Program-made: the position numbers and the translations under genes
Source: Schwartzia succinivorans DSM 10502
GTDB lineage: Bacteria > Bacillota > Negativicutes > Selenomonadales > Selenomonadaceae
Assembly: GCF_900129225.1 (NCBI RefSeq)
Contig: NZ_FQUG01000002.1
Location: forward strand, 558,001-622,000
Direction of reading: 5' to 3'
Length of the DNA stretch: 64,000 nt
In this document: piece after piece, positions 43,901 through 54,138 of the stretch
Layout of the letters: each line of letters opens with the position of its first letter
Numbering within the stretch: position 1 is the stretch's first letter
Notes under the pieces: generated by a model
Databases searched by the model: none
The model's input: only the letters and a program-made list of their open reading frames with translations
Told to the model about the DNA's origin: nothing

Positions 43901-46819
43901 GTGAAGTTAAATGAAGTTATATACGGGTTCCGTTTGCTGAAAGAAACGGAAGTTCCGGAGATTTCATCAAAAGGATATGAGTTTTTGCATGAAAAGAGCG
44001 GTGCGCGTCTTTTCTTTGTGGAGAATGATGATGATAATAAGGTGTTTTCTATTTCCTTCAGGACACCGCCTAAGGATGATACAGGAGTGCCGCATATTGT
44101 GGAGCACTCCACGCTCTGCGGTTCGCGAAAATATCCGTTGAAGGAACCGTTTGTTGAACTTGTAAAAGGTTCGCTTAACACGTTTCTTAACGCCATGACA
44201 TACCCGGATAAGACAATGTATCCTGTTGCAAGCCGTAACGACAAGGACTTCCAGAATCTCATGGATGTGTATCTTGATGCGGTATTTTATCCTGCTATGT
44301 ACGAGAAAAAGGAAGTCCTCATGCAGGAGGGCTGGCATTATGAAATCGAAAGCCCGGAGGAACCGCTGCGCTACAGCGGCGTTGTGTTTAATGAGATGAA
44401 GGGGGCGACTTCCTCACCTGAGGATCTTCTTGACACGGAAATTTTCAAGGGACTCATGCCGGATACGCCGTATGCCTTTGAGTCCGGCGGTAATCCGGAA
44501 AAAATTCCTGACCTCACTCAGGAAAAGTTTATTGCCTTCCATAAGAAATACTATCATCCGTCCAACAGCTATATTTTCTTCTACGGTGATTTGGATATAG
44601 AAGAAAAGCTTAAATATCTTGATGAGGAGTATCTTTCCCATTTCAGCCGCATTGACGTGGATTCTGAGATTCCGAAGCAGAAGCCCTTTGACGGAGTTAA
44701 ACGTGTCGTAAAGGAATATCCTGTCGGCGCGGAAGAGGATACAAAGGAAAAAACATTCCTTACATGGAATGCCGTTATCTGTGACGCTGAGGATTATCTG
44801 ACAAAATCCGGTCTCTCCGTTCTGACACATGCGCTTTTTGAGACGGATGCAGCTCCATTGCGGCAGGCTTTCATTGCTGCCGGAATCGGAAAGGATGTCG
44901 CGGCATCCTTCGAAACACAGCTTAGGCAGTCAATTCTTACCGTTGAAATAACCAATGCGGAGGAAAAGGACACAGAGCGTTTCTATGAAATTCTGCAGAC
45001 GAAGCTCAAAGAGCTTGCAGATAATGGAATCGACCGTACACTTCTTGAAGCATCTCTGAACTATATCGAGTTCAAGGTTCGTGAGGAGGATTCGGGACGT
45101 ATTCCGAAAGGTCTTGTCTATAATATTGCAGTAATGGGGCAGTGGCTTTATGGAGCAGATCCTGCAAGAGCATTGTTCTACGAGGAATCTCTGAAAAAGA
45201 TGCGGGAAGGTCTGGAAAACGGTTTCTTCGAGGATTTAATCCGCCGGTGCCTTATTGACAATCCGCATCAGCTGCTTGTGACACTCAGACCGAGCACGAC
45301 TATGGCAAAGGAGCGTGAGGAGCATACGGCACAGCTTCTCGCGGCTCGTAAGGCTGCCATGACGAAGGAAGAAATTCAGGACATTATAGATACAACGGCA
45401 CATCTCAAGGAATTCCAGCAGACTCCCGATACTGCCGAGCAGCTTGCCATGATTCCGCTTCTGAAGCTTTCTGATATACGTAAGAACGCTGAGGAGCTGC
45501 CGCTTGAGGAAAAGGATGTCTGCGGTGTCAAGGTGCTTTATTCTGATGTGGATACACACGGGATTGCATACCTCGGACTGTACACCAACATTGATGCGAT
45601 TTCAGAGGAGCTGCAGCCGTATGCATATTTCCTCGTGTCTGTACTTGGCGGTGTAGATACAAAAGAGCATAATTATACAGAACTCACGAATCTTGAAAAC
45701 CTCTCCTCGGGTGGTATTGCCTATAATCTTACCTCGTTCAGCACGAAAAGGAACGAGAAAGGCTGGGATGCAAAGGGAACAGTCAAGATGCGCGCTCTCG
45801 TGCGGAAGCTTCCGGAGGCGGCAAAGCTTCTGAAGGAGATTCTTACGGGATCTGTATTTACGGATAAGACAAGACTCAAGGAGCTTGTTGCTCAAAGTCT
45901 CGCTTCTGCTGAACGAGGTATTCTCAATACACCGAATCAGCTTATGGCACAGGAGCTTGCATCGCATATCACGAAAGCCGGAGCCTTTGATGAGAAGGGC
46001 GGCCTTCCGTACTATTGGTTCCTCAAAGACCTCAGTGAGCATTTCGATGAACGCTTTGACGAGCTTTCAAAGAAACTTACAGAGCTTCTGCCGATGTTCT
46101 GCAGCCGCCGCGGTCTTACGGTATCGCTGACGGTTTCCGGTAAAGATTACGATTCGGCGGTTACAGCGCTGAAGCCTTTGCTTGAAGGCCTTCCGGCTAA
46201 AGAATTTCCTAAGGCACGGCGTGAGGTAATTCCTGAAAAGGCAAACGAAGGCTTTATGACATCAAGCCGCGTGCAGTACGTCGGAAAGGGCGGCGACTAC
46301 AGCAAACACGGATATGAATTTACAGGCTCCATGCGTGTACTGGAATCCATCATGCGGTACGGTTATCTTTGGACGAAGCTTCGTGTGCAGGGCGGTGCTT
46401 ATGGCGCATCTGCTGTATTCTATCGCGACGGACTCATGATGTTCACATCCTACCGTGACCCAAATCTTACGGAAACACTTGATGTTTATGATACAATCGC
46501 AGACTATATCAGGAGCTTCACTGCCTCCGACCGTGAGATGACGAAGTACATCATCGGAACAATAAGTACAGTTGACATGCCGATGACACCGCGAATGAAG
46601 GGTGATACTGCTGCGCAGCTTTGGCTTCGCGGCGTAACATATGATGACCGTCAGAAGGCACGTGATGAAATCCTCTCGACAGGCATCATTGATATTCAGA
46701 AGCTGGCAGGACTTGTGGAGGCCTGCATGAAGGACAATAACTACTGCGTATTTGGAAACGAGGAGAAGCTCACGGAGCACAAGGACTGCTTCACGAAGCT
46801 CGTCCGTGTAATGGAATAA
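43901..46819 (+). CDS. M16C zinc metalloprotease (presequence-protease/insulinase type)
   Basis: 972 residues, the length of the PreP/Cym1 group rather than the short M16B. The inverted zinc motif HIVEH is in VPHIVEHSTLCGSRKYPLKEPF, with the downstream Glu in YSGVVFNEMKGA. The C-terminal half has the paired M16 domain without metal ligands (RVQGGAYGASAVFYRDG near residue 830). These enzymes degrade short unfolded peptides in a closed chamber. No signal peptide, so probably cytoplasmic. It starts at GTG 43901, with AAGGAG at 43886-43891; an upstream TTG is less likely. Confidence 0.92.
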   Translation: MKLNEVIYGFRLLKETEVPEISSKGYEFLHEKSGARLFFVENDDDNKVFSISFRTPPKDDTGVPHIVEHSTLCGSRKYPLKEPFVELVKGSLNTFLNAMTYPDKTMYPVASRNDKDFQNLMDVYLDAVFYPAMYEKKEVLMQEGWHYEIESPEEPLRYSGVVFNEMKGATSSPEDLLDTEIFKGLMPDTPYAFESGGNPEKIPDLTQEKFIAFHKKYYHPSNSYIFFYGDLDIEEKLKYLDEEYLSHFSRIDVDSEIPKQKPFDGVKRVVKEYPVGAEEDTKEKTFLTWNAVICDAEDYLTKSGLSVLTHALFETDAAPLRQAFIAAGIGKDVAASFETQLRQSILTVEITNAEEKDTERFYEILQTKLKELADNGIDRTLLEASLNYIEFKVREEDSGRIPKGLVYNIAVMGQWLYGADPARALFYEESLKKMREGLENGFFEDLIRRCLIDNPHQLLVTLRPSTTMAKEREEHTAQLLAARKAAMTKEEIQDIIDTTAHLKEFQQTPDTAEQLAMIPLLKLSDIRKNAEELPLEEKDVCGVKVLYSDVDTHGIAYLGLYTNIDAISEELQPYAYFLVSVLGGVDTKEHNYTELTNLENLSSGGIAYNLTSFSTKRNEKGWDAKGTVKMRALVRKLPEAAKLLKEILTGSVFTDKTRLKELVAQSLASAERGILNTPNQLMAQELASHITKAGAFDEKGGLPYYWFLKDLSEHFDERFDELSKKLTELLPMFCSRRGLTVSLTVSGKDYDSAVTALKPLLEGLPAKEFPKARREVIPEKANEGFMTSSRVQYVGKGGDYSKHGYEFTGSMRVLESIMRYGYLWTKLRVQGGAYGASAVFYRDGLMMFTSYRDPNLTETLDVYDTIADYIRSFTASDREMTKYIIGTISTVDMPMTPRMKGDTAAQLWLRGVTYDDRQKARDEILSTGIIDIQKLAGLVEACMKDNNYCVFGNEEKLTEHKDCFTKLVRVME

Positions 46820-46844
46820 AACAAGGCTTTTTGTACATTCAAGA

Positions 46845-46880
46845 CTCTTGCCGCTTTAATGGGCGGCAGGAGTTTTTTTC
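46845..46880 (+). terminator. Intrinsic terminator after the M16 gene
   Basis: CTCTTGCCGC (46845-46854) pairs with GCGGCAGGAG (46863-46872), followed by TTTTTTTC. Confidence 0.85.
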
Positions 46881-46891
46881 TTTGGCAAAAC

Positions 46892-46921
46892 TTGAACAAT
46901 GGCGTTATATAGCGTTATAAT
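46892..46921 (+). promoter_or_regulatory. Promoter for dapA
   Basis: TTGAAC at 46892-46897 and TATAAT at 46916-46921 with an 18-bp spacer, 47 bp before dapA. Confidence 0.65.
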
Positions 46922-46968
46922 ACAAAAGATAGGTTGAAAGGAACTCTATAGAAAAAGGGGAATTTTCC

Positions 46969-47856
46969 ATGAAGAAGGTCATTTTTACGGGTGCCGGTGT
47001 TGCCATCGTCACGCCGTTTACCGAGACAGGAATCAACTTTGAGGAGCTGGGCCGTCTCATTGATATGCAGATTGAAGGCGGTACTGATGCCATCATCATC
47101 GCCGGCACCACAGGTGAAGCTGCGACGATGAGCGATGAGGAGCACAAGGAAGCGATAAAATATGCTGTTGAGCATACGAAAAAGCGCGTTCCTGTTATCG
47201 CAGGAACAGGCTCGAATGACACGGCATATGCAATCCAGCTTTCTCAGTACGCGGAAAAGGTCGGCGCTGACGGACTTCTTCTTGTAACGCCGTATTATAA
47301 CAAATGCTCGACAAAGGGTCTTATCAGACATTTTCAGGCAATCGCAGACAGTGTCAGTATTCCGTGTATTCTTTATGATGTTCCGTCCCGTACGGGCGTG
47401 TCCATCAAGCTCGAAGCATACAAGGAGCTTTCGAAGCATCCGAATATCGTTGCCGTGAAGGAGGCCAACGGAGACCTTTCATCCATCCTGCGGCTGAGAG
47501 CTGCGTGTGGAGATAAGCTTGCCGTCTACTCCGGTAATGATGACCAGATTGTGCCTATTCTTTCCCTTGGAGGAAAGGGCGTTATTTCGGTTCTCTCTAA
47601 TGTAGCCCCGAAGGATACCCATGATATCTGCCGTCTCTACTTCGAAGGAAAGGTAAAAGAGTCCGCAGAGCTTCAGATTAAATATACGGACCTTATAGAT
47701 GCTCTTTTCTGTGAAACGAACCCAATCCCTGTGAAGACTGCAATGCGTCTTATGGGATATGCTGCAGGGCCGCTGCGTATGCCGCTCTGTGACATGGAGC
47801 CAAAGAACGAGGAAAAGCTGAAAGCAGCTTTGAAGGCACACGGGCTTCTCGCCTGA
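46969..47856 (+). CDS. dapA: 4-hydroxy-tetrahydrodipicolinate synthase
   Basis: Condenses pyruvate with aspartate semialdehyde, first step to diaminopimelate and lysine. 295 residues, TIM barrel. It has GTTGEAATMSDEEH, the catalytic-triad region VTPYYNKCSTKGL, and the Schiff-base lysine in IVAVKEANGD. Start after AAAAGGGG at 46953. The next gene is 26 bp downstream and may be in the same transcript. No other lysine genes are in the window. No lysine riboswitch is visible in the short leader. Confidence 0.95.
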   Translation: MKKVIFTGAGVAIVTPFTETGINFEELGRLIDMQIEGGTDAIIIAGTTGEAATMSDEEHKEAIKYAVEHTKKRVPVIAGTGSNDTAYAIQLSQYAEKVGADGLLLVTPYYNKCSTKGLIRHFQAIADSVSIPCILYDVPSRTGVSIKLEAYKELSKHPNIVAVKEANGDLSSILRLRAACGDKLAVYSGNDDQIVPILSLGGKGVISVLSNVAPKDTHDICRLYFEGKVKESAELQIKYTDLIDALFCETNPIPVKTAMRLMGYAAGPLRMPLCDMEPKNEEKLKAALKAHGLLA

Positions 47857-47882
47857 GTGATATATGCAGGAGGTATTAAATA

Positions 47883-48503
47883 ATGAAGAGAATTTTTCAG
47901 CTGTTTGTTTTTACTATGATGTTTGCTTTGAGTGTGCCGATGGCGTTTGCCTATACGGAAAAGTCTGAGGTGCAGGAGGGTGCTGATATCACCACGGTCA
48001 AGGCGTTTGCTTTGGCTGCGCCTGAATACACTCCGCTGGACGGTGCTCCTTCATATCAGGACCTTATCCGTATTCAGAACACTACCGAAGGCGTCACGAA
48101 GCGCAAGATTGTCACTTACGACTACATTTCAGAGGAACTCTTCCATCAGATGGGAGAGGATATCCGTCAGATTGACCGCCGTCTTTCAAAGCAGATTTTC
48201 CGCAAAAAGGTAGAGAATTTCGCGGATGCTTATGTCGTATTGACTGTTGTCAACGGGAGAAGGAAGTTCGGAACGGCATTCTATTTTGATGTATTCAAAT
48301 CCGGCACAAACGAACTTCTTTACGCTTACATGATTATGGCCGACAAGAATGATCCGGATGATGAAAAGAACTATAAAATGATGACAGACAAGTTCTACAA
48401 GAACTTTGAGTGGGCTGCTGAAAAACAGCAAAAAGAAAAGGGAAAAGCTCTCCGTGAGGCACAGCGCAAAGCTGAACGCGAGGCTGAAAAAGCAAAGAAA
48501 TAA
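47883..48503 (+). CDS. Secreted protein of unknown function
   Basis: 206 residues with a signal peptide (about 1-23, ending AFA). A soluble domain follows, rich in charged residues, then a strongly basic, lysine-rich coiled tail (QKEKGKALREAQRKAEREAE). The domain resembles the loose group of small periplasmic proteins in Negativicutes with a VVLTVVNGRRKFGTAFYFDV strand; no catalytic motif seen. Start after AGGAGG at 47869. Function unknown. Confidence 0.78.
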   Translation: MKRIFQLFVFTMMFALSVPMAFAYTEKSEVQEGADITTVKAFALAAPEYTPLDGAPSYQDLIRIQNTTEGVTKRKIVTYDYISEELFHQMGEDIRQIDRRLSKQIFRKKVENFADAYVVLTVVNGRRKFGTAFYFDVFKSGTNELLYAYMIMADKNDPDDEKNYKMMTDKFYKNFEWAAEKQQKEKGKALREAQRKAEREAEKAKK

Positions 48504-48510
48504 TATGATG

Positions 48511-48540
48511 AAGGGTGTCGCATATAGCGGCACCCTTTTT
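48511..48540 (+). terminator. Intrinsic terminator after the dapA-linked gene
   Basis: AAGGGTGTCGC (48511-48521) pairs with GCGGCACCCTT (48527-48537), followed by TTT. Confidence 0.85.
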
Positions 48541-48667
48541 GTATACTTGCGCTTGAATGTACAGAAGTCTATTGCAATTAACAGATTAACACATTATTAT
48601 AGAAGCTATAAGAAATTTGCTATATTATGTTGTTAAATGAATGCCCGGAGAAAGGGACAGATTGCAT

Positions 48668-48728
48668 AAAAAACCACTTCCGCGGCAGCCGGCCGTTGAG
48701 ACGGCGTATACCGTGAAAGTGGTTTTTC
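48668..48728. terminator. Bidirectional terminator between convergent genes
   Basis: AAAACCACTT (48670-48679) pairs with AAGTGGTTTT (48717-48726). A GC-rich inner hairpin lies between. An A run on one side and a T run on the other make it usable on both strands, mainly for mtgA on the minus strand. Confidence 0.75.
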
Positions 48729-48748
48729 TTTACAACATATTGAGAAGC

Positions 48749-49546
48749 TCAGTGAGCCAGGTACAGAGGCTCAATTTTTGCAGAATTTGCTGTTCTCTCG
48801 TCGATATATCCTGCTCGTACCATCGCATCCAGAACAATGAACTGGCGCTTTTTTGCGAGAATAAAATCTTCATAGGGGGAATAGAGCGAAGGAGCATTCG
48901 GAAGACCTGCCAGCATGGCGGCCTCGGGAAGCGTGAGCTCGGATGGAGCTTTTCCAAAGTAGCCCTTGGAGGCATTATAGATGCCGTAATATCCCGAGCC
49001 AAAATAAATGCTGTTCAGATAGAGGGCAAGAATTTCATTTTTCGAATAACGGAATTCAAAATCAAGAGCCAGTAAAACTTCTTCAATCTTGCGTCCCATT
49101 GTCTGCTCCTGTGATAGGAAAAGATTCTTTACCAGCTGCTGCGTGATGGTGCTCGCGCCTTCCGTAACCTCTCCGTACTGTAGATTTACGAGAGCCGCGC
49201 GGAAAATTCCGTTGATATCGAATCCGGGGTGAGAATAAAATCGCGTATCTTCGACAGCAATTACAGCCTCTGTCAGCCGTGGCGGCATGTCGCTGACTGG
49301 AATGAAATTTTTGGCAGGAACCTTTTCGTTTACGGCATCAGGAAGAAACACAAAACGTTTCAGCCGTGCGGCGAAATTGTTTGGTTGGGTATTTGTTTTC
49401 TCGGGTACTGACTCACGTGTCGGAACAGCGCTCTCTATTACTCTTGAAAAAGCGGAGGGATTCATCGCATCTCTGCCGCCTGCAAGAAAGAAACCGATGA
49501 AAAAGACAATGACAAGGCTCATAAAGAACCGCAGAATTTTTTTCAT
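48749..49546 (-). CDS. mtgA: Monofunctional biosynthetic peptidoglycan transglycosylase (GT51)
   Basis: Polymerises lipid II into glycan strands. 265 residues with one N-terminal membrane anchor (about 1-25). The GT51 motifs are in order: AVEDTRFYSHPGFD (catalytic Glu), GASTITQQLVKNLFL, RKIEEVLLAL and SIYFGSGYYGIYNASKGYFGK. There is no transpeptidase domain, so it is not a class A PBP. The start at 49546 is set by GGAG on the minus strand; the open frame extends further but has no ribosome site. Divergent from argC. Confidence 0.93.
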   Translation of the reverse strand: MKKILRFFMSLVIVFFIGFFLAGGRDAMNPSAFSRVIESAVPTRESVPEKTNTQPNNFAARLKRFVFLPDAVNEKVPAKNFIPVSDMPPRLTEAVIAVEDTRFYSHPGFDINGIFRAALVNLQYGEVTEGASTITQQLVKNLFLSQEQTMGRKIEEVLLALDFEFRYSKNEILALYLNSIYFGSGYYGIYNASKGYFGKAPSELTLPEAAMLAGLPNAPSLYSPYEDFILAKKRQFIVLDAMVRAGYIDERTANSAKIEPLYLAH

Positions 49547-49665
49547 TGATTGTATTACTCCTTTTTTGTATATAAAGCTGTATATTAGTATACAGCCATT
49601 CATTGTATTTTGACAAAGAGAAAATGGAGATTTCAAGAAAAAACAGAAAAATAACGCTTTTAAGT

Positions 49666-49683
49666 ATTGCATTTTTATGCAAT
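49666..49683 (+). promoter_or_regulatory. Probable ARG box (ArgR/AhrC operator) before argC
   Basis: The perfect palindrome ATTGCAT-TTTT-ATGCAAT has the 18-bp shape of ARG boxes (TGAAT-N4-ATTCA core with A to C changes). It overlaps the -35 box of argC, as expected for arginine-dependent repression. Confidence 0.55.
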
Positions 49684-49696
49684 AAGAGTGTATAAT
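49667..49696 (+). promoter_or_regulatory. Promoter of the arg operon
   Basis: TTGCAT at 49667-49672 and TATAAT at 49691-49696 with an 18-bp spacer, 35 bp before argC. Confidence 0.65.
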
Positions 49697-49731
49697 TATG
49701 AACATACTTTTGAGAGAGGGAGGAATCCTCA

Positions 49732-50766
49732 ATGAAAGTCAGCATTATAGGAGCGACAGGCTATGCCGGAGCAGAGCTTATGAGACTCCTTTTGAATCAT
49801 CCGGATGCAGAGGTTGTGCATGTGACTTCTGAAAGTCACACAAACGTACCTGTATCTGATGTATATCCGCATCTTAAAGGAATATATGACCAAAAGCTTG
49901 AAAGCCTTTCGGATATTAAGCGAATTGGCGCAGACAGTGATTTTATATTCATTGGGCTTCCGGCAGGACATGCAATGGAAATCGGACGTACGCTTGCGGA
50001 TATGCCGACGCGTATAATTGACCTCGGGGCCGATTACAGATTCCATGATACAGCGGTTTACGAGGAATGGTACAAAGTGCCTCATACACATAAGGATGCT
50101 GAGCGCGTTTATGGTCTTGCGGAGCTTAATCGAAGCAAAATAAAAAATGCGAAGATTATAGGCAACGCGGGCTGTTATACAACAGCAAGCATACTTGCAC
50201 TGGCTCCGCTGGTAAAAGAGCATCTTGTTGATGTACATACGATTGTCATAGATGCAAAATCGGGAGTATCGGGAGCAGGCCGCTCCGCAAAGCTGCCGAA
50301 TCATTTCCCGGAGCTGTATGATAATTTCAAGGCGTACGGTGTTGCGACGCATCGACATACACCGGAAATTGAGCAGGCACTCACCGATATCGGCGGTGAA
50401 AAGGTTTTGCTTAACTTTACTCCTCATCTTGTGCCGATGTCCCGCGGTATTTTAAGCACCTGTTACGCGCAGCTCAGGGAGGGCGTGGATGAAGCAGCCG
50501 TAACGAAGGCATATCATACAATGTATGATGATGAATATTTCATTCGGCTCAGAGGTCTTGGTGCTTATCCTGAAACAAAATATGTTCGAGGCTCGAACTT
50601 CTGCGATATAGGATGGCATATTGATAACAGAACACGACGGGTTATCGTGCTCTCCGCAATAGATAATCTCGTTAAGGGTGCTGCAGGACAGGCGGTTCAG
50701 AACTTTAATATCGCCTGCGGCTTAGACGAAAAGACAGGTCTTGCGCTGGCACCTGTATATCCATGA
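49732..50766 (+). CDS. argC: N-acetyl-gamma-glutamyl-phosphate reductase
   Basis: Third step of arginine synthesis, NADPH-dependent. 344 residues. The Rossmann start VSIIGATGYAGAELMRLL, the catalytic Cys in IGNAGCYTTASILAL and HRHTPEIEQAL are present. Start after GGGAGGAATCC. First gene of the arg operon, 30 bp before argJ. Confidence 0.96.
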   Translation: MKVSIIGATGYAGAELMRLLLNHPDAEVVHVTSESHTNVPVSDVYPHLKGIYDQKLESLSDIKRIGADSDFIFIGLPAGHAMEIGRTLADMPTRIIDLGADYRFHDTAVYEEWYKVPHTHKDAERVYGLAELNRSKIKNAKIIGNAGCYTTASILALAPLVKEHLVDVHTIVIDAKSGVSGAGRSAKLPNHFPELYDNFKAYGVATHRHTPEIEQALTDIGGEKVLLNFTPHLVPMSRGILSTCYAQLREGVDEAAVTKAYHTMYDDEYFIRLRGLGAYPETKYVRGSNFCDIGWHIDNRTRRVIVLSAIDNLVKGAAGQAVQNFNIACGLDEKTGLALAPVYP

Positions 50767-50796
50767 TTTCAACCAAAGCTATTGGAGGTATATATT

Positions 50797-52008
50797 ATGT
50801 TCACTGAAGAAAATGCAAAAAAAGGCGTTACATTTCCGCTGGGCTTCAAGGCTGCAGGCGTGAAAGCAGGTATCAAAAAAAGCGGAAATCTTGACCTTGC
50901 AGTTATTTATACAGAAAAGGAAGCAGCTGTCGCGGGAACTTTCACGCAGAATCAGGTGTTCGCTGCACCTGTTGCGGTATCCAAGGAGGTCGTAAAAGGC
51001 GGCAAGGCACATGCAATCGTTGCTAATGCGGGCTGTGCAAACGCCTGCACAGGTGAGCAGGGACTTGCCGATGCAAAGGCTATGGCGTCACTTACGGCAA
51101 AGGAACTTGGCTGCGGTGATACAGAGGTTATCGTTGCATCCACAGGAGTAATCGGAGTTAACCTTCCGATGGATAAAATGACAGCAGGAATCAAAAATGC
51201 AGTATCAGAGCTTTCTGAGGATGGAAGTTCAAACGCGGGCAATGCTATTGTTACGACGGATACTTATTCGAAGGCATGCTCCTCGGAGGTTGAAATCGGC
51301 GGCAAAAAGGTTCGCTTTGGTGCCATCGCAAAAGGCTCCGGTATGATTCAGCCGAATATGGCTACCATGCTCTGCTTTATAACGACTGACGCGGATATCG
51401 ACCAGAAGCTTTTGCAGGCTGCTCTTTCCGATGTTGTAGAGGTTACCTTTAACATGATTTCCATCGACGGAGATATGAGTACAAACGACATGGCAATAGT
51501 CATGGCAAACGGTGCGGCAGGCAATAAGAAAATCACGGAAAAGGATGCTGACTACGAGAAATTCGCGGCAGCACTGAAATCCATCTGCACAGGACTTTCA
51601 CAGAGAATCGCTGCTGACGGAGAGGGTGCAACGAAGTTCCTGACAATCAATGTCAGCGGAGCAAAGACCTTTGCTGATGCGAAGCAGGTAGCAATGAGCG
51701 TTGCAAAATCTCCTCTGGTAAAAACGGCCTTCTTCGGACAGGATCCTAACTGGGGACGTGTAATCTGTGCAGTAGGCTATGCGGGAGTTCCAATTGCACC
51801 TGAGAAAACAGTGGTGAAATTCGGCGGCATTCCGGTATACGCGAACGGAGTAGGAGCTTCCTTCGATGAAAAGGCTCTCAGAGATGTTATGTCTGAGCAC
51901 GATATCGTCATAGATATAGCTCTTGGACTTGGAGATGCGGATGCAACTGTATGGTCCTGCGATTTCTCCTATGAATACGTAAAAATCAACGGCGAGTACC
52001 ACACCTGA
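50797..52008 (+). CDS. argJ: Bifunctional ornithine acetyltransferase/N-acetylglutamate synthase
   Basis: Recycles the acetyl group from N-acetylornithine to glutamate, which removes the need for separate argA/argE. 403 residues. The self-cleavage site precedes the nucleophilic Thr in [15 protein letters not shown]; the N- and C-terminal chains are complete. The start is ATG 50797 (GGAGG at 50784), not the ATG 15 bases upstream, which overlaps the ribosome site. Whether it also uses acetyl-CoA (true bifunctional type) cannot be told from sequence. 14 bp before argB. Confidence 0.95.
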   Translation: MFTEENAKKGVTFPLGFKAAGVKAGIKKSGNLDLAVIYTEKEAAVAGTFTQNQVFAAPVAVSKEVVKGGKAHAIVANAGCANACTGEQGLADAKAMASLTAKELGCGDTEVIVASTGVIGVNLPMDKMTAGIKNAVSELSEDGSSNAGNAIVTTDTYSKACSSEVEIGGKKVRFGAIAKGSGMIQPNMATMLCFITTDADIDQKLLQAALSDVVEVTFNMISIDGDMSTNDMAIVMANGAAGNKKITEKDADYEKFAAALKSICTGLSQRIAADGEGATKFLTINVSGAKTFADAKQVAMSVAKSPLVKTAFFGQDPNWGRVICAVGYAGVPIAPEKTVVKFGGIPVYANGVGASFDEKALRDVMSEHDIVIDIALGLGDADATVWSCDFSYEYVKINGEYHT

Positions 52009-52022
52009 TTGGAGGGGTTTGG

Positions 52023-52907
52023 ATGTTTTCACCGCAGGATACGGCAGACATCTTAATCGAGGCTCTGCCATATATACAAAAATTTTCCGGAAAAACAATA
52101 GTCATAAAATACGGCGGAAATGCCATGACGACGCCTGAACTCAAGGCGAAGGTCATGCAGGATATCACCCTGATGAAATTCGTTGGAATACACCCTGTTA
52201 TCGTGCATGGCGGCGGTCCTGATATAACAGGCTTTTTGAAAAAAGTCGGGAAAAAATCCGAGTTTGTCAGCGGACTTCGCGTGACGGATGAGGAGACTAT
52301 GGAAATCGTAGAAATGGTTCTCATAGGAAAGGTTAATTCGGAAATCGTAAACCTTCTGAACCGCAGCGGTAACCGCGCAATTGGTCTTTCGGGAAAGGAT
52401 GCGTCACTCATTCAGGCAAAAAAGAAGCTGGCTGAGGTACATGACAACGGGAAGACAGAGAAGGTAGATATAGGACATGTGGGCGAGGTCGCAAAGATTC
52501 GTGAAGAGGTGGTAAATGACCTCATCGAGCAGGGATATATCCCGGTCATCGCTCCTGTGGGAGTCGGAGAGGACGGAGAAGCCTACAATATTAATGCTGA
52601 CTATGTTGCGGCAGAGGTTGCAGGTGCGTTGAATGCTGAAAAGCTCCTGCTTTTAACAGATGTCGAAGGAATCTACAGGGATTTCGAGGATAAAAGCTCA
52701 TTTATCTCATCTCTTACGGGGAAAGAAGCGAGACAGTACATTGAAGATGGTATCATAGCAGGCGGCATGATACCAAAGGTGGAATCCTGCCTTACGGCAC
52801 TGGATGAAGGGGCGCACAAGACCGCTATCATAGACGGACGTCTGCCGCACTCACTGCTTCTTGAGCTTTTCACATCCCAGGGTATCGGAACAGAAATCGT
52901 GAAGTAA
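52023..52907 (+). CDS. argB: Acetylglutamate kinase
   Basis: Phosphorylates N-acetylglutamate. 294 residues. It has [24 protein letters not shown], the [12 protein letters not shown] region and [12 protein letters not shown]. An arginine-sensing N-terminal helix ([18 protein letters not shown]) is present, as in the hexameric arginine-inhibited type. 16 bp before argD. Confidence 0.96.
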   Translation: MFSPQDTADILIEALPYIQKFSGKTIVIKYGGNAMTTPELKAKVMQDITLMKFVGIHPVIVHGGGPDITGFLKKVGKKSEFVSGLRVTDEETMEIVEMVLIGKVNSEIVNLLNRSGNRAIGLSGKDASLIQAKKKLAEVHDNGKTEKVDIGHVGEVAKIREEVVNDLIEQGYIPVIAPVGVGEDGEAYNINADYVAAEVAGALNAEKLLLLTDVEGIYRDFEDKSSFISSLTGKEARQYIEDGIIAGGMIPKVESCLTALDEGAHKTAIIDGRLPHSLLLELFTSQGIGTEIVK

Positions 52908-52923
52908 TCCGGAGGGAATACAC

Positions 52924-54123
52924 ATGAAGGAAACAGATGAACAGATATATGAAAAGGACCGGAATTCATATCTTCCGGTGTTTGCCCGCTATGACATTGT
53001 GCTTGACCACGGCGACGGCATGTACGTATACGATTCAAACGGAAAAAAATACATAGACTTCCTTGGCGGTATCGCAGTAAATGTTCTTGGACATGCTCAT
53101 CCAGCGCTTGTAAAGGCAGTATCCGAGCAGGCAGGAAAAATGATTCACTGCTCGAACCTTTACTACACGCAGGCACAGGCAGATGCTGCGGATAAGTTGG
53201 TGAAGCTGAGCGGCCTTGGGAAAGTATTTTTCGGAAACTCAGGAGCTGAGGCAAATGAGGGTGCAATAAAGCTTGCCCGCAAATACGCGTGGCACAAAAA
53301 TCCTGAAAAGATTCAGATTATCGCGGCAAATATGAGTTTTCACGGAAGAACCTATGCAACGCTGACGGCTACAGGTCAGCCGCATTACCACGAGGGCTAT
53401 GGACCATTGGTTGAAGGCTTTGATTACGTGGATTTCGGAGATATAGATGCTTTTGAAAAGCTCATGAGTGAAAAAACCTGCGCGGTAATGCTGGAAACCA
53501 TACAGGGAGAAGGCGGTGTATATGTACCGCCTGATGACTATTACAAGAAAGTCCGGGCTCTCTGTGATAAATATGATGCTTGTCTCATACTCGATGAAAT
53601 TCAGTGTGGCATGGGCCGTACGGGAACATTTTTTGCGTATGAGCAGTACGGAATAAAGCCGGATATTGTAACGCTTGCCAAAGGTCTTGCGGGAGGAGTT
53701 CCCATTGGCGCCTTCATCGCATCCGACGAGGTGGCCAAGGCTTTCGCCCCAGGTGATCATGGCTCAACCTTCGGAGGAAATCCTCTTGCATGTGCAGCTG
53801 CGAATGTGGTTCTCAATGAGATGACAAAGCCGGAGTTCCTGAAGCACGTCAACGAAGTCGGCGGATATTTCAAGGGAAGACTGGAAAAGCTTGCAGAAAA
53901 ATATCCTGCACTTGTAAAAGAGGTCCGGGGCAAGGGGCTTATCCTGGGTATGGAGCTTACAAAACCCGGAAGAGATATTGTAAACGCCTGCCTTGAGGAA
54001 GGTGCAATAATCAACTGCACAGTCGGGACAGTACTCAGATTTGTACCGCCGCTTATCGTTACAAAGGAACAGATTGATGAGCTTATGGCCGTACTTGAAA
54101 AGGTACTTCCGAAATTTGCATAA
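52924..54123 (+). CDS. argD: Acetylornithine aminotransferase
   Basis: PLP enzyme converting N-acetylglutamate semialdehyde to N-acetylornithine; it may also serve in lysine synthesis. 399 residues. It has FGNSGAEANEGAIKLARK, the LILDEIQCGMGRTG motif with the PLP-contacting Asp, and the Schiff-base lysine in TLAKGLAGGVPIGA. 15 bp before argF. Confidence 0.96.
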   Translation: MKETDEQIYEKDRNSYLPVFARYDIVLDHGDGMYVYDSNGKKYIDFLGGIAVNVLGHAHPALVKAVSEQAGKMIHCSNLYYTQAQADAADKLVKLSGLGKVFFGNSGAEANEGAIKLARKYAWHKNPEKIQIIAANMSFHGRTYATLTATGQPHYHEGYGPLVEGFDYVDFGDIDAFEKLMSEKTCAVMLETIQGEGGVYVPPDDYYKKVRALCDKYDACLILDEIQCGMGRTGTFFAYEQYGIKPDIVTLAKGLAGGVPIGAFIASDEVAKAFAPGDHGSTFGGNPLACAAANVVLNEMTKPEFLKHVNEVGGYFKGRLEKLAEKYPALVKEVRGKGLILGMELTKPGRDIVNACLEEGAIINCTVGTVLRFVPPLIVTKEQIDELMAVLEKVLPKFA

Positions 54124-54138
54124 TCAGGGGGAATCAAC

